This document shows, in pieces, positions 54,240-63,991 of a DNA stretch of 64,000 nucleotides (position 1 is its first letter; each line of letters starts with the position of its first letter). The stretch comes from Undaria pinnatifida. Taxonomy: Eukaryota; Sar; Phaeophyceae; Laminariales; Alariaceae. The notes beneath the pieces were generated by a model. It searched no databases and had not been told where the DNA came from. It was given only the letters and a program-made list of their open reading frames with translations. The stretch is from the NCBI GenBank assembly GCA_012845835.1, contig JABAKD010000014.1, positions 5,193,896 through 5,257,895 on the forward strand, read 5' to 3'. A program made the position numbers and the translations under genes.

Positions 54240-54620
54240 AAGGGGAGAAGGGAGGGAGAGGGGGGGGGGGGGGTAATGAGAGATGGGGGTGAGAAAGGGG
54301 AAGCGGGTGCAATAGAGGAGGGAGCGGTAAGTGGGGGATGGGGTAGTGGGGGGGGGGGGGGGGGGCAGAGATGGGAGCAGGGGGGGGGGGCAAGCAACGC
54401 CGTTACCTCGAGTTGCAACCCTCCCCCTTTGGCGACACAAAACAAAAATGCTGCTGCGGTATTTGCTGCCTGGGAAACGTGACCAAATTCGCACCCAAGA
54501 AAGCACCCCACTCGCCCCCCCCCAAAACACCCCCCCTCCACCCCACCCCCACCCCCACCCCCGCCCCAACGTCCACCTCCACTCCGTCCACATAATAAAT
54601 GGCACTCCGTAACCACTGCA
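54240..54620. repeat. G- and C-rich low-complexity intron sequence
   Basis: G-runs at 54,261-54,273, 54,350-54,365 and 54,380-54,390, and CCCCACCCCCACCCCC at ~54,540. Separates the two exons of the gene start. Confidence 0.7.
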
Positions 54621-54629
54621 TATCGTAAC

Positions 54630-55868
54630 CTGTAGGCCGGTGGATTGCCCTGGCGAAGGAGCTCGGGTCGTGCTGGACCCTCGTGTCCCGGCCGGAGAAG
54701 CTCCCAACGCCAGAAACGCTGAGGGCATACTGCTGCTCCCGCTACTACCGCTGCTGATGCTGTTGCTGCTGCTGTTGGCGTTTGTATTAGCACCGGTGTT
54801 AGCGTTGGCATTAGTGTTGGTGTTGGTGTTGGTGTACGTGTTGGTGGAGTTGGAGTTGCTGTTGACGTTGCTGCTGCTGCTGTTGTTGCTGTTAAAAATA
54901 AACTTGTTGTTGCTGTTGTTGCTGTTGAAGCTGAAGATCCTAGCCGCGGTAACGACTACCCCACCCTCCCCCGCACCGGAAGAAGCCCCGGCGGCCCCGG
55001 CAGGCGTACCCGTAGCAGTGGCAGCAGCCGCAGCAGTGGGGGTAGCAGCCGCGGTAGTAACAGACGCGGTAGTAGCGGTAGCGGCAGCAGCCGTAGCCGC
55101 AACAGCGGTACCGCCACCGGTGGTAGCAGCGCTAGTTGGAGAAGCAGCAGCGGTCGCAGTTGTGGTCGTGCTGGTAGCAGCAGCGGTAGAGAAACTAGCA
55201 GCGGTACCGGTAGCTGAAGCGAGGGTAGCAGCGGTGGCCGTGGCAGCGGCCGACAACCTCCCCACAGGGAACATCCTCCACAGCGCGCTGCCGGCGGGGG
55301 CAGGCTGCGGCGGCAGCGCCGCCGCCTTCGCCGCGCTCGCGGGCTCCACCGACGCCGCGGGGGGCAGCGGCGGCGCCGATCGCGCCGCCACCACCGGTAC
55401 CGGCGCTGTTCTCGCCGATACCCCTGTAACGGCCGGCGCGCTAGCCCCACCCACACCCACCCCCCCTCCAACTCCACCCCCACCCCCACTACCGCCACCA
55501 CTACCGGCAACAGAGACAGCCGGCATCGGGTGCAGCCGCGATAGCGGCGCGGGTTCCAACTTCGGGCTGCTGCGATCAGGCCCCGCCCCCCCCCACCCGG
55601 CACGCCCGCCGCCGCCGCCGCCACCGCGCGCCTCTCCCGCCCCAGGCTCCGCGTCCTGCGTCCCCGTCCCCCATCCCGCGGCGGGGTACTGCCTTCCCGG
55701 GGAGGTCTCGCTCTCTTCCTCGGCAAGGAAGCCCCGCGCGTCGTACTCGGCGGCCGCGTTCGCGTCTTCCTCCGGAGTTACCGCGAGACCGGCCGCCAAT
55801 TTTCTGGCTCTTCCCGTGGCTCGGTTGCTGCACTCGAACGTGCCCTCAAGTTCCCCGCCGTCTTCCAT
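54630..55868 (-). CDS. Candidate first exon of a low-complexity host protein
   Basis: The minus-strand ATG at 55,868 opens 413 codons ending TCCACCGGCCTACAG|GTTACG, a donor in phase 0. The N-terminus (MEDGGELEGTFECSN, RATGRARKLAAGLAVTP, EEDANAAAEYDARGFLAEEE) is not repetitive and reads as genuine protein. Then come Gly-rich, Ala/Pro-rich, Ala/Thr-rich, Asn/Ser-rich and Asn/Thr (NTYTNTNTNTNAN) tracts and Ser/Gly runs. No domain, signal peptide or membrane span seen. The opposite strand is open over the same interval but gives only Leu/Val/Ala repeats, so the minus strand is preferred. The frame continues past the donor into clearly non-coding G/C runs, which supports splicing. Likely disordered and possibly nuclear (inference). 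Confidence 0.55.
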
Positions 55869-55989
55869 CGACTGTGGCGGTCCGTCGATCCGTCGGTAGG
55901 TGAGGGTCAGTCGGTAGGGGTCGGTGTGCGCGCGGAGGGTGGGGTGGGGATGGTGGGGAAGGAGGTCATGTCAGGGGGAGGGCGGGGGA

Positions 55990-56640
55990 AACACATCCAC
56001 AACTCAGACGCAAATAATCGATAAACCACATACCCTGGTATACGACATGTACCATAAAACGCGGAATACCATGCGCCATGATGAAGAGGCCACAATACGA
56101 TAAAACCATCCCCGATATGATACCTTGCATACCCTATTATACGGTACACCAAGAGACCAACAACCGACAAAAACATTTACCATGATGTACGGAGTACCAC
56201 CAAACATAACATGCGCTTGTAGACCACGTACCGGCGACAACACCCACATAGCGGATACCCTGACATAGGCTGACATAGGGTATTCCACCAAACGTGCCAT
56301 GCGCCATCCAAGGAGACCAACAAAACGAAAGGCAAACACCCCGGTACATGGCATACGGTATACCACAAAACACACCACAGAGACTAACGAGCGGAAAAAA
56401 ACACATACCCTGGTACACACCATGCCACAAACCTACAATTACAAGACCGGTGTATATTACGCAGCTTGCAAAGATGAGTATCGACCCTAAATCTGTCGAC
56501 CTCACAGCTGACGTTGTTCGAACATTTTTTCCAAATAACAAGACCATGCGCTGCACGCAACGACATCAAGGAGTGACACCACAATACACAACACGTACCA
56601 TGCGCTTGTAGACCACGGTACCAGCGACAACACCCGTGGA
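55990..56640. repeat. Degenerate tandem repeat with inserted R1
   Basis: Units with ATACCCTGGTAYAC, ACCATGCGC, CTTGTAGACCACGTACCGGC and GACAACACCC recur at ~56,030, 56,205, 56,330, 56,405 and 56,583. An inverted R1 copy (56,451-56,517) interrupts the array. Confidence 0.6.
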
Positions 56641-56890
56641 GCGGATGCGCACCGCGGAGGTAGACTCGAGAGATCCTTCTAACGAACCGTAAACATCAGC
56701 CTCTTCCACCTACAAACAATTGACGGGGCAGGCAGGGTACGTTAAAACGACTGCAGTCCTCTGATTCCACAATTCACGTTTACGTTTCATCGCCCTAACC
56801 CTCGTCATCCTCATTACACAGTATAACCCTCATTATGCTCACTACACAGTATTCCAAACGTGATCAGAGTAACTGTACCAACCAGCACCA
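56641..56890. other. No recognisable feature
   Basis: Short spacer with ATTATGCTCACTACACAGTA-type words; no gene. Confidence 0.35.
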
Positions 56891-56902
56891 GCCATTCCGG
56901 GC

Positions 56903-57345
56903 CATGATACTCCAGGTACTGGTAGGTACTCAAGTCATATTCAGCTTCAAGTACTTCAGGTACTGGCAAGTAAATTCAAGTACTCCAGGTACTGGCAGGT
57001 ACTCAAGTCATTTGCAGCTCGAAGCACTCCAGTTACTGGCAGGTACTCAGTGATTTTCAACTTCAAATACTCCAGGTACTGGCAAGTACTAAAGTCATTT
57101 TCAGCCCAAAGCACTCCAGGTATTGGCAGGTACTCGGTCATTTTCAGCTTGAAGTACTTCAGTTACTGGCAGGTACTCAGCTCGTTCTCAGCCTCAAGTA
57201 CTCTTGGTACCGGCAGGTACTCAAGTCATTTTCAGCGTTAAGTACTTCAGGTACTGACACCTACTCAAGTCATTTTCAGCTTCAGGTACTCCAGGCACTG
57301 AGTCGTTCAAAATAACTGGTACGGGCGAGTCACTGAGTACCAATG
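56903..57345 (+). repeat. ~40-48 bp minisatellite
   Basis: About ten units of TACTCCAGGTACTGGCAGGT ACTCAAGTCATTTTCAGCTT CAAG, each with GGTACTGGCAGGTACT-like inverted half-sites. Confidence 0.9.
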
Positions 57346-59040
57346 ACTGGTACTCTGATACTCTGTGATCATCTCAGCAATTTTTATAATCGCGGTCATA
57401 AGCTTCAGACTCAAAAACTGACGGAAAGCCCTCACAGTTGCAGCATCGGCCACATGAAGCAATCTGAGCTCATGTAGGAGATGCGATCGAGTTGCGACGC
57501 AGGAAGCTGCGAGGCGAGCGTGAGGCAGCTGTGAGGCGAGCGCGAGCTTGAGGCAGGACGATACTCGTACTCGGATGGCCTCAAGCTTTTCCTAGACGCT
57601 TGATTACATCGCGCTCGTCGGTTTGTGGTCTGTATCAATGAGTCCTGAACGGGCTATAAACCTTGTAGCACCGCAGCTATAGACTAGATAAGTTATAAGA
57701 GTTGGAAATAGGTTAATAATGGTCACAATCATGATCCAACCGTACCAATCGTCAACATATTTCCAAGCATCACAATCGTCCTGCGTGGAATATTGAACGT
57801 AGGGAATCTGGGATTTGTAAAATTGAATCTAAACATATATGGATAGCGGGTTGGTTCGGGGACATCTACGCATTAGATAGAGCAAGAGTGCGTGTTAGGT
57901 TGGACTTGCACTCGGGAGAGCGTCAAGAACACGACGTGTATTAGAGAACCGGAACACACGGCCGAGTACCTACCATCAATATCCAAACAATCACAGTTAC
58001 CCTCATATCCATAACCACAATCATCAAAATCAGCATAATCATCACCATGATCCTCGCCAGCGCCATTACCATCGTCATTGTCAACTTCACAATCGTCATG
58101 AAAAAAAAAATCACCTTAGCGTCGCCCACAAATCTACCGCCTTCTTTCACGACCAAACGCCGCGTTTCGACGAAACCCTGCAGGAAAAATAAACCAATCG
58201 GATACCCCAGTAGGGCCACCGGCCATCGGACAAAAGCGACAAGAAAAACAAACGAAGGGACACAAAACAGTGAAGCAGCGAGGTGGAGGGGGGGGGGAGG
58301 GGGGAGGGGCGAGGGAGGGGCCGATGCAGCGTAGTTAGTGTTCCTATTCGACGGTGGGAGAAATACCCGTAGGGCAGTCAGTAGATGCCATGTATACAAA
58401 GTCATCTTATGGGAAAGTGGGTTCCCGTCAAATTGCAAGTAGTCTGTCCCCCGACCATCCACCGTCGATCAGCTCTCGGTCCCAGCACAATTAATGTATT
58501 TTTGAAAAAAAAATGCACAAAAACAAAACTACGTTCCAACCATTCCATTACCGTAACATGGCATACTGGTAAACATTACACATATCAGCATATAGGACGC
58601 TTCTAGCGACTTGAGGTTCTATACGAGTCTGTACCTCGCAACAACTGAGCGCTATCAAACCAGCTACGCGACACACCGCCGTGGCCGTGGTGTACGATAG
58701 AAGGAAAGTACGAAACAAATGGTACGGTGCAGGACACCCAATAATAGGGCCTTATCCAATAAGCTAGTATATCTCTTAGCTTATACTGGCTTTGTGAGCT
58801 TATTTTTTTTCATGTCCGAGCGAGCATAGCCAACATGCCAAATAGCTTACCTGATATGTGAAAGCACAACAAGGGAAATCGAGCATATGTCCGCCCCCAT
58901 TTCGTGTGTATATGTGCGTCTGGTTGTCTGGCAGCACGGTGGAGACGCCAAATGGGTGGCCGCACGGTAGTAATACAAACTCACGAGGCTTAATTACACC
59001 TATTATCGCGACATTGGACGGTCCTACATAAAAACACATA
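57346..59040. other. Long stretch without a convincing gene
   Basis: ATCATNATCA-rich stretch at 58,000-58,100, G-run at 58,289-58,300. Frames of 60-170 codons here lack recognised motifs. CATATATGGATAGCGGGTTG at 57,834 is a fragment of the 20,773 repeat. Confidence 0.45.
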
Positions 59041-59045
59041 AACAC

Positions 59046-59315
59046 GTGAACGATGAGTACCACATCTTAGCTTCTAACGCTGACGCCGGGTACGATCTGT
59101 GGCAATTCTGGCATGACAATAGGCTTAAGCTGCCGCGTTGGTATGATGTTGCAAAGGACATCGAGGTGATTCAGCCATCCTCCGCGTTCATGGAACGGGT
59201 ATTTTCTATTCTGCGCGCTTGTATGGACGAGAGGCGGGAGTCTAGCTTCAGTGACCGCATTGCAGCATCCCCTCTTCTCAAGTACGTACTGTACAACAGG
59301 GGGCGGGGAAAGTAG
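59046..59315 (+). pseudogene. hAT transposase, C-terminal dimerisation domain
   Basis: The 89-codon frame contains LWQFWHDNRLKLPRWYDVAK, DIEVIQPSSAFMERVFSILR and SSFSDRIAASPLLKYVLY. This matches the hAT family C-terminal domain in order: Trp/Asn-Arg, L-x-x-x-A, the hallmark P-S-S-A-x-x-E-R-x-F-S, then a final helix. hAT transposases are usually 600 residues or more, and the catalytic region and BED zinc finger are absent upstream, so this is a 5'-truncated remnant or the last exon of an element whose rest is missing. The start codon is arbitrary. The ~250 bases downstream recur at 38,154. Confidence 0.8.
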
Positions 59316-59572
59316 TAGTGCGTCGTGCGGGGTGCGGGGGTGCTGGGTAGTCCGCTCTGTTTTGGCTAGCTCGCTAGCTCTGTTTTTGCTGTCGAGTGTC
59401 GAGTACATGTAGCTCTGGAGAGTTCAAGCAAGTTTTCCAATTGACATGGTGGTGCGGTGGTATGGAAAAGGCAGCAAGGCACTGCTGTGCGCATTGTGCT
59501 GTATATGGACACAACACACAACAACAGCAGCAGTTATGATGAACAAAATTACCATTATCTAGGTCCGACCAC

Positions 59573-59747
59573 TTTCGTTTTTTGAACTTTTGGGCTGTAC
59601 AGACTTCCAAAGCTACAGCTGCTGCTGGACCCTTCGAACAGCTCCCGCAGCTGCTGGGCCATTCGAACGGCTGTCCCAGAACGTCAAAACGTCAGCTATG
59701 TTTTGTAATTTCAATGCTGGCGGTGGTGATTAAGGCTGCAAATGTTT
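59573..59747 (+). repeat. 3' flank of the hAT element
   Basis: CAGACTTCCAAAGCTACAGC ... CTGGCGGTGGTGATTAAGGC, almost identical to 38,154-38,312. Probably the 3' untranslated and subterminal part of the element. Confidence 0.65.
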
Positions 59748-59755
59748 CATACGAA

Positions 59756-60360
59756 GTACGTAAATTAATTACAGTAAATACTTCGAAGTATATGGGAGTA
59801 TATATACGAAGTATATATCTTACGGTATACTTTTACAGCACTGACACACCTGCACCTGCCATGTGACTTGTAGAAAAAAAACAAGTAGCCCAAGAAACCA
59901 CGTTTCACGAGCTTATCGACGACAAGCAAGGATGCCCGACGAGTGTTAGACGAGCAAACACGCTTTAATCGAACAAAATCAAGCTAGAGATGGAACAAAG
60001 AGCGAGCATAAGTCGAGCTTATCCGCGCAAAACTGGCACAAATCGCGAGCCTATTTCCAGTTTCAAAGTCTATGCCCGCTAAAAAACAAAAAAACTTGAT
60101 CGAAAAAAAAAACTTATTGGGGAAGGCCCTACCCAATAAGAAACAGGGGAATAAGAAAAAGTCAGGTTGAGATTTACAGGAGAACAGTAAATTCGGGAAT
60201 CGTTCTTCTGAAGTTAGTGCAGAACGCACCCATTCTCGAATAATAAATCCAGGCAGAGCCAAGCATCCCTGTTTTCTTATTAGGAGTCCTGTACTGCATA
60301 ATATGAAAATATAAAACATAAAAACACATAAAAACACATGAAACATAAAAATAAAAATAC
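59756..60360. other. A/T-rich spacer
   Basis: CGAAGTATATGGGAGTATAT-type palindromic words at 59,780-59,830 and ACATAAAAACACATAAAAAC at 60,316-60,350. No gene. Confidence 0.4.
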
Positions 60361-60364
60361 ATTC

Positions 60365-61046
60365 CAGCTGTGAGACCGAAGCTTTTGTCGAAACTCATCT
60401 TTGCAACCTGTGTGTGATACTCTTTAAATATCCGGTACAGCAGTATTTAAAAAATGGAAAAATACACTTCAGCTGTGAGATCGACCAAAAAGTTTTTTTG
60501 ATCAAAACTCGGCTTTGCAAGCTGCGTGTGATACTTCGATCGCGCGTGTTACGGGGTGTGTATACCCTCGTGACCGGTACAGCAGTATTATACACTATGA
60601 ACAGATTAATAAAGCTATACAGCGGCGCTAGTTGCCGGGTTAGCTATGTATTTTTATTTAGTTTTTCAAGAGCGCTTTCCCCTTTTTCAACACGTGAAAC
60701 TTGTATACACGCTACACACGCGAAAGCAAAGGAACAAGCCGAGGCTGACGATCCCAGTATTATAGACTAGACAAAGCCAAAAACTCGCCTGGGCTGGTCG
60801 GTGCTAGTTGCCGGATATATTTGCACGGTGGCTATTTGCTTGTGTTTAGGTTCCAAGAGTTTTTCTCCCCTGACTTGACTTGCGAATAGTCTAAGACTAA
60901 GCTATAAACTCATTGGGCTGGTCGGTGTTGCATGCCAGGTTACTTGCGCGGTTTTTATTATTCAGTTTTTATAAAACTTGAAAAACGTCAGCCGTGAGTA
61001 CGACCGATTGAATGGTTTAAACTCAACTTTGCAAGCTGCGTGGTAC
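60365..61046 (+). repeat. Cluster of R1 and R2 copies
   Basis: R1 at 60,365-60,418, 60,470-60,552 and 60,989-61,046; R2 at 60,605-60,770 (diverged), 60,773-60,890 and 60,902-60,975 (5' half). R2 followed by R1, also seen at 19.6-19.8 kb, suggests both can be parts of one larger element. Confidence 0.65.
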
Positions 61047-61206
61047 ATCTATATTTCGCTAGTACACAGTAGGTGCACAAAAATTACGGAAGGTCGTTCG
61101 CGCGTGTTATATATTAGATCCTCATGAGAGATATGGGTGGGTGACACCCCTGGATGTTGTCACGGTCAACAGGACGATTCTTCCTAATAATCATTCTGTT
61201 CACCGA

Positions 61207-61325
61207 TACTTTAGTTTGTACAAGAGTTGTGTCTCCATTTTCAACTTGAGACACACCCTGGGATTTCAAGCCAACCGCATCCCGACGGGGAGCCTTGTAA
61301 ATCCGATACATTCCTGGTACAACAA
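61207..61325 (+). repeat. Dispersed repeat R2, 3' half
   Basis: TTTTCAACTTGAGACACACC CTGGGATTTCAAGCCAACCG CATCCC, then GGAGCCTTGTA. The 5' half is missing or diverged. Confidence 0.6.
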
Positions 61326-61708
61326 AACATACAAAAACTACAAAAACTACAAACGCAAAAGCAAAGGAACTCTCCCAGACTCACGATCCCTAACCCTCGC
61401 GCAAGACCTTAAACCTGACGCCGAAACTACTTCACCCTCTACACGAAAAATTCAACATACATCCACACCCCTACGTACGGACCCACCAGCAGTCCAGCAC
61501 CAAGCAATCAATAACTAGACAATTATTAATAGTACCGGTATCTGATAGAATAATAGCAGCGCGCACATGTAAAGCTTCAAACCTATAAATACATCGACCG
61601 CAGACGGCCGAAAAGATCACAAAAAGAGAAAAAACAGCTCCACGGCGGCAAGACGCACAGCTGCACTGCCGTCGGCTGCATGCTCGCACCATGATAAGAC
61701 CGCGCTTG

Positions 61709-61915
61709 CCAGGTATACCTTATTTTTGCGCTAGACATGGGCCCCAAAAGGGTTAAAAGCCACCCACGTTGAGAACACTCGGGATTTACGAGCGGTCAAA
61801 TCGGCATGTTCCGCCATAGTAAAAGCCCCACGCATCCCACTACAGACAAGAGCGATTGTATGCATGAGAACACGCTTGTTGTGGCCGGTCCCCGGGTGCT
61901 CCCAAACCGGGGTAT
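61709..61915. mobile_element. Degenerate TIR element, relative of the 28,967 MITE
   Basis: 61,796-61,915 (GGTCAAATCGGCATGTTCCG CC ... CGGGTGCTCCCAAACCGGGG TATA) is homologous to 29,034-29,190. CAGGTATACCTTATTTTTGC at 61,710 looks like a Tigger/pogo end and might be the other terminus. Confidence 0.45.
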
Positions 61916-61936
61916 AAACTAGCCTTTTCAAACGTC

Positions 61937-62183
61937 GGACAGATCAGATCATCTATCCCCATTTGATTACCTAGATCTTCAGGGAAGATCTGTATGGTCT
62001 AGCTCATGTTACCGAGCGGAAGCCGTTCGACCTGCATTATCTAGCAAACACTTCCGGGGTTGGACCTGTACTCTCCTATGCACAGATCCTGCCCAGTATT
62101 TCATACCGACAGATACAGGATCTACTGTAGATTATCTGCATGATCTGTAGATGATCTGTAGATTATCTAGATCGTGATCTGTC
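61937..62183. mobile_element. TIR element, GACAGATCACGATCTAGA family, copy B
   Basis: Left GGACAGATCAGATCATC, right inverted TGACAGATCACGATCTAGAT. ~247 bp, with TGATCTGTAGATGATCTGTA inside. Shorter than copy A. Confidence 0.65.
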
Positions 62184-63380
62184 AGAGGTGGGAACCCTTT
62201 GAGGACGCCTGCATATCGACCAAAAACACGAGACGCGCTATGCTATTAACCATGTAGACAATCGCGCTGCAGTAAGAGGATCATACTGCCTAGTTAATTT
62301 ATTGTGTATTTTACTTTTTTTAAGGGGGGGCGGGGGTAATTAACTATTTTTGCACACGATGCACGCGATCCCTACCCTGATATCGAAGGCATTAATCTCA
62401 CACTTGGCGTCGTCGGCAGGATTACGTCAGGTTTAGACCTCATTACAAGGTGTGGGGGAAAGAGGGATGAGATCTAACAATACTCGGATCAATGAGTCTA
62501 CATTAGTATATAGTTTGGGGGGGGGGGGGCTGAATTCATTCTTTTTCAAGACATTCACTACTGTGTATGCTAGATGGTAGAGGAGACGATATATACTTAC
62601 TACCTCAAGAAATGAAATATTTTGGGTGGTAGAACGAGACGATATATCAATAATATCTCAACAATTCAAAAATATTGTAGGTGGTGAAGGGAGACGGTGT
62701 ACAAGGCTGATGCATGTCAAAGAAATGGGACCGGAAACTGAACACTACCATGATACGAAGTAAGTTGTAGAAATGAGACTGGAGGCTGAAACACTACCAG
62801 CACATAAAGTAATACATTAGTATAAGCAGTAGTTTGAAATACATGGACAAATTCTACACATAAATGTGGCTGATATATGCATAGAAACCCCAGAATTGAG
62901 TCTTACAAGTGGCACTGAAAAAGGAACCTCAGAAACGAGGCTGATTAAGCCTTTTAGCACCGCACTCCCGACATGGAGACAAAACATTTGGATTTAGGCT
63001 AGGACAATTTTAGGAATTGGAAATGGGTTAAGCGTCTGGGGAATGAGACCGATAAGTAACCGACAAAAGAGACGAAGAACTGAACGCGATAAACAAAGCA
63101 ATCAGCGAGAAACAGTACTGGCTAATAAGACCAACATACGAAGGCGTCGGCATTGCACCGGCACCCACGCGAAGCCCTCGTAAAGAACCAAATAAATACT
63201 TGCCGGAATGACTACCTATGACGTAATGGGTAGAACATTACGTACTGCTGCAGCTGCACCAATACAGCAGCAACAGCAGTCGGCCATGAGAACATACAGA
63301 CCCGCCCAACAAGCAAGCAGGGAAAAGCCAATCAAGGATTGCCTCATTAATAAACATGAACATAGAGTCAAAGTCCCGTT
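62184..63380. other. No gene; small degenerate repeats
   Basis: 62,572-62,700 repeats GAGACGATATAT and AAATATT..GGTGGT units of ~60 bases. 62,701-62,815 repeats a GAAATGGGACCGGAAACTGA -like unit. 62,957-63,045 is related to 41,017-41,105 (CACCGCACTCCC ... GACAAA). G-run at 62,518-62,530. Confidence 0.5.
62405..62421 (+). promoter_or_regulatory. Orphan primer-binding-site-like sequence
   Basis: TGGCGTCGTCGGCAGGA, identical to the gypsy primer site at 21,351, preceded by CTCACACT that could be an LTR end. No LTR pair or retroelement protein was found around it, so it may be a solo remnant. Confidence 0.4.
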
Positions 63381-63381
63381 T

Positions 63382-63450
63382 TAGTGCGGCACCATTTAGT
63401 GCGGGGACCCGTTTTAGTGCGATCAAAATATCTTATCACGACCTCGTCAT
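63382..63450 (+). mobile_element. Partial pogo-like MITE end
   Basis: TTTTAGTGCGGCACCATTTA, GTGCGGGGACCCGTTTTAGT and TATCACGACCTCGTC match the 30,808 element. A second partial end, TATAGTGCGGGGTCCCGTTT, is at 63,806 in the same orientation. Confidence 0.45.
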
Positions 63451-63502
63451 TATAAAGAGTACCTCAATATCCCAAAGATGTCGGTTGGCGGTCTAGTTTT
63501 CA

Positions 63503-63991
63503 TCACAATAATGTAAGGACGCCAGCCGTGAGTTCGACAAATTTCGGGTCAATACTCATCTTTGCAAGCTGCGTTGTTGGTACTTGTAATATACTTTGTG
63601 GGTGAGTTTTTCTTAATGGGAGGGGTTCTATTATTTTGTTTAAAAATACATACTTCAAGTATATGTTTTGTTTTTCTCCACTATAGTTTTGTTCTGTCAA
63701 GGCCTCGTTAGACGTAGCATACTGGTGTGTTAGTATGAAGCGGTCCTTGACGGTTTGCCCGTCATAGTCAAGAGTGCCGCCAACCGACATACTTGCAACA
63801 TTACGTATAGTGCGGGGTCCCGTTTTCGTGTGGTTAGTCATGTGGCTGTTATCAGGCAGAAGAGAGCAGACCCCCTGCGTCGCAGGTCCAAAGCTGATTT
63901 TCTCGTCAACGGGGAGATTGCAAAGGCCGAGCAATGCGTCTGCGGAAACATCTCCCAAGACATATTTCCCCACATGTATCGGACAGATCAC
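63503..63991 (-). CDS. Open frame of 162 codons at the window edge, unrecognised
   Basis: ATG at 63,991. The first ~50 residues (MICPIHVGKYVLGDVSADAL, LGLCNLPVDEKISFGPATQG, VCSLLPDNSH) read as ordinary protein and match nothing I recognise. The middle crosses a pogo-like MITE end, and the last ~25 codons (AKMSIDPKFVELTAG) are a translated R1 repeat, also seen as AKMSIDPKSVDLTA at 56.5 kb. At most the N-terminal part could be a real exon. Confidence 0.25.
   Translation of the reverse strand: MICPIHVGKYVLGDVSADALLGLCNLPVDEKISFGPATQGVCSLLPDNSHMTNHTKTGPRTIRNVASMSVGGTLDYDGQTVKDRFILTHQYATSNEALTEQNYSGEKQNIYLKYVFLNKIIEPLPLRKTHPQSILQVPTTQLAKMSIDPKFVELTAGVLTLL

Noticed and set aside
54640..55899. 419-codon plus-strand frame opposite the candidate first exon
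   Set aside because: It translates into Leu/Val/Ala/Pro repeats from the complement of an Ala/Thr/Asn-coding sequence; the minus strand has a non-repetitive N-terminus and a phase-0 donor.
58800..59063. 87-codon minus-strand frame upstream of the hAT fragment
   Set aside because: No motif recognised and antisense to the transposase remnant at its start.
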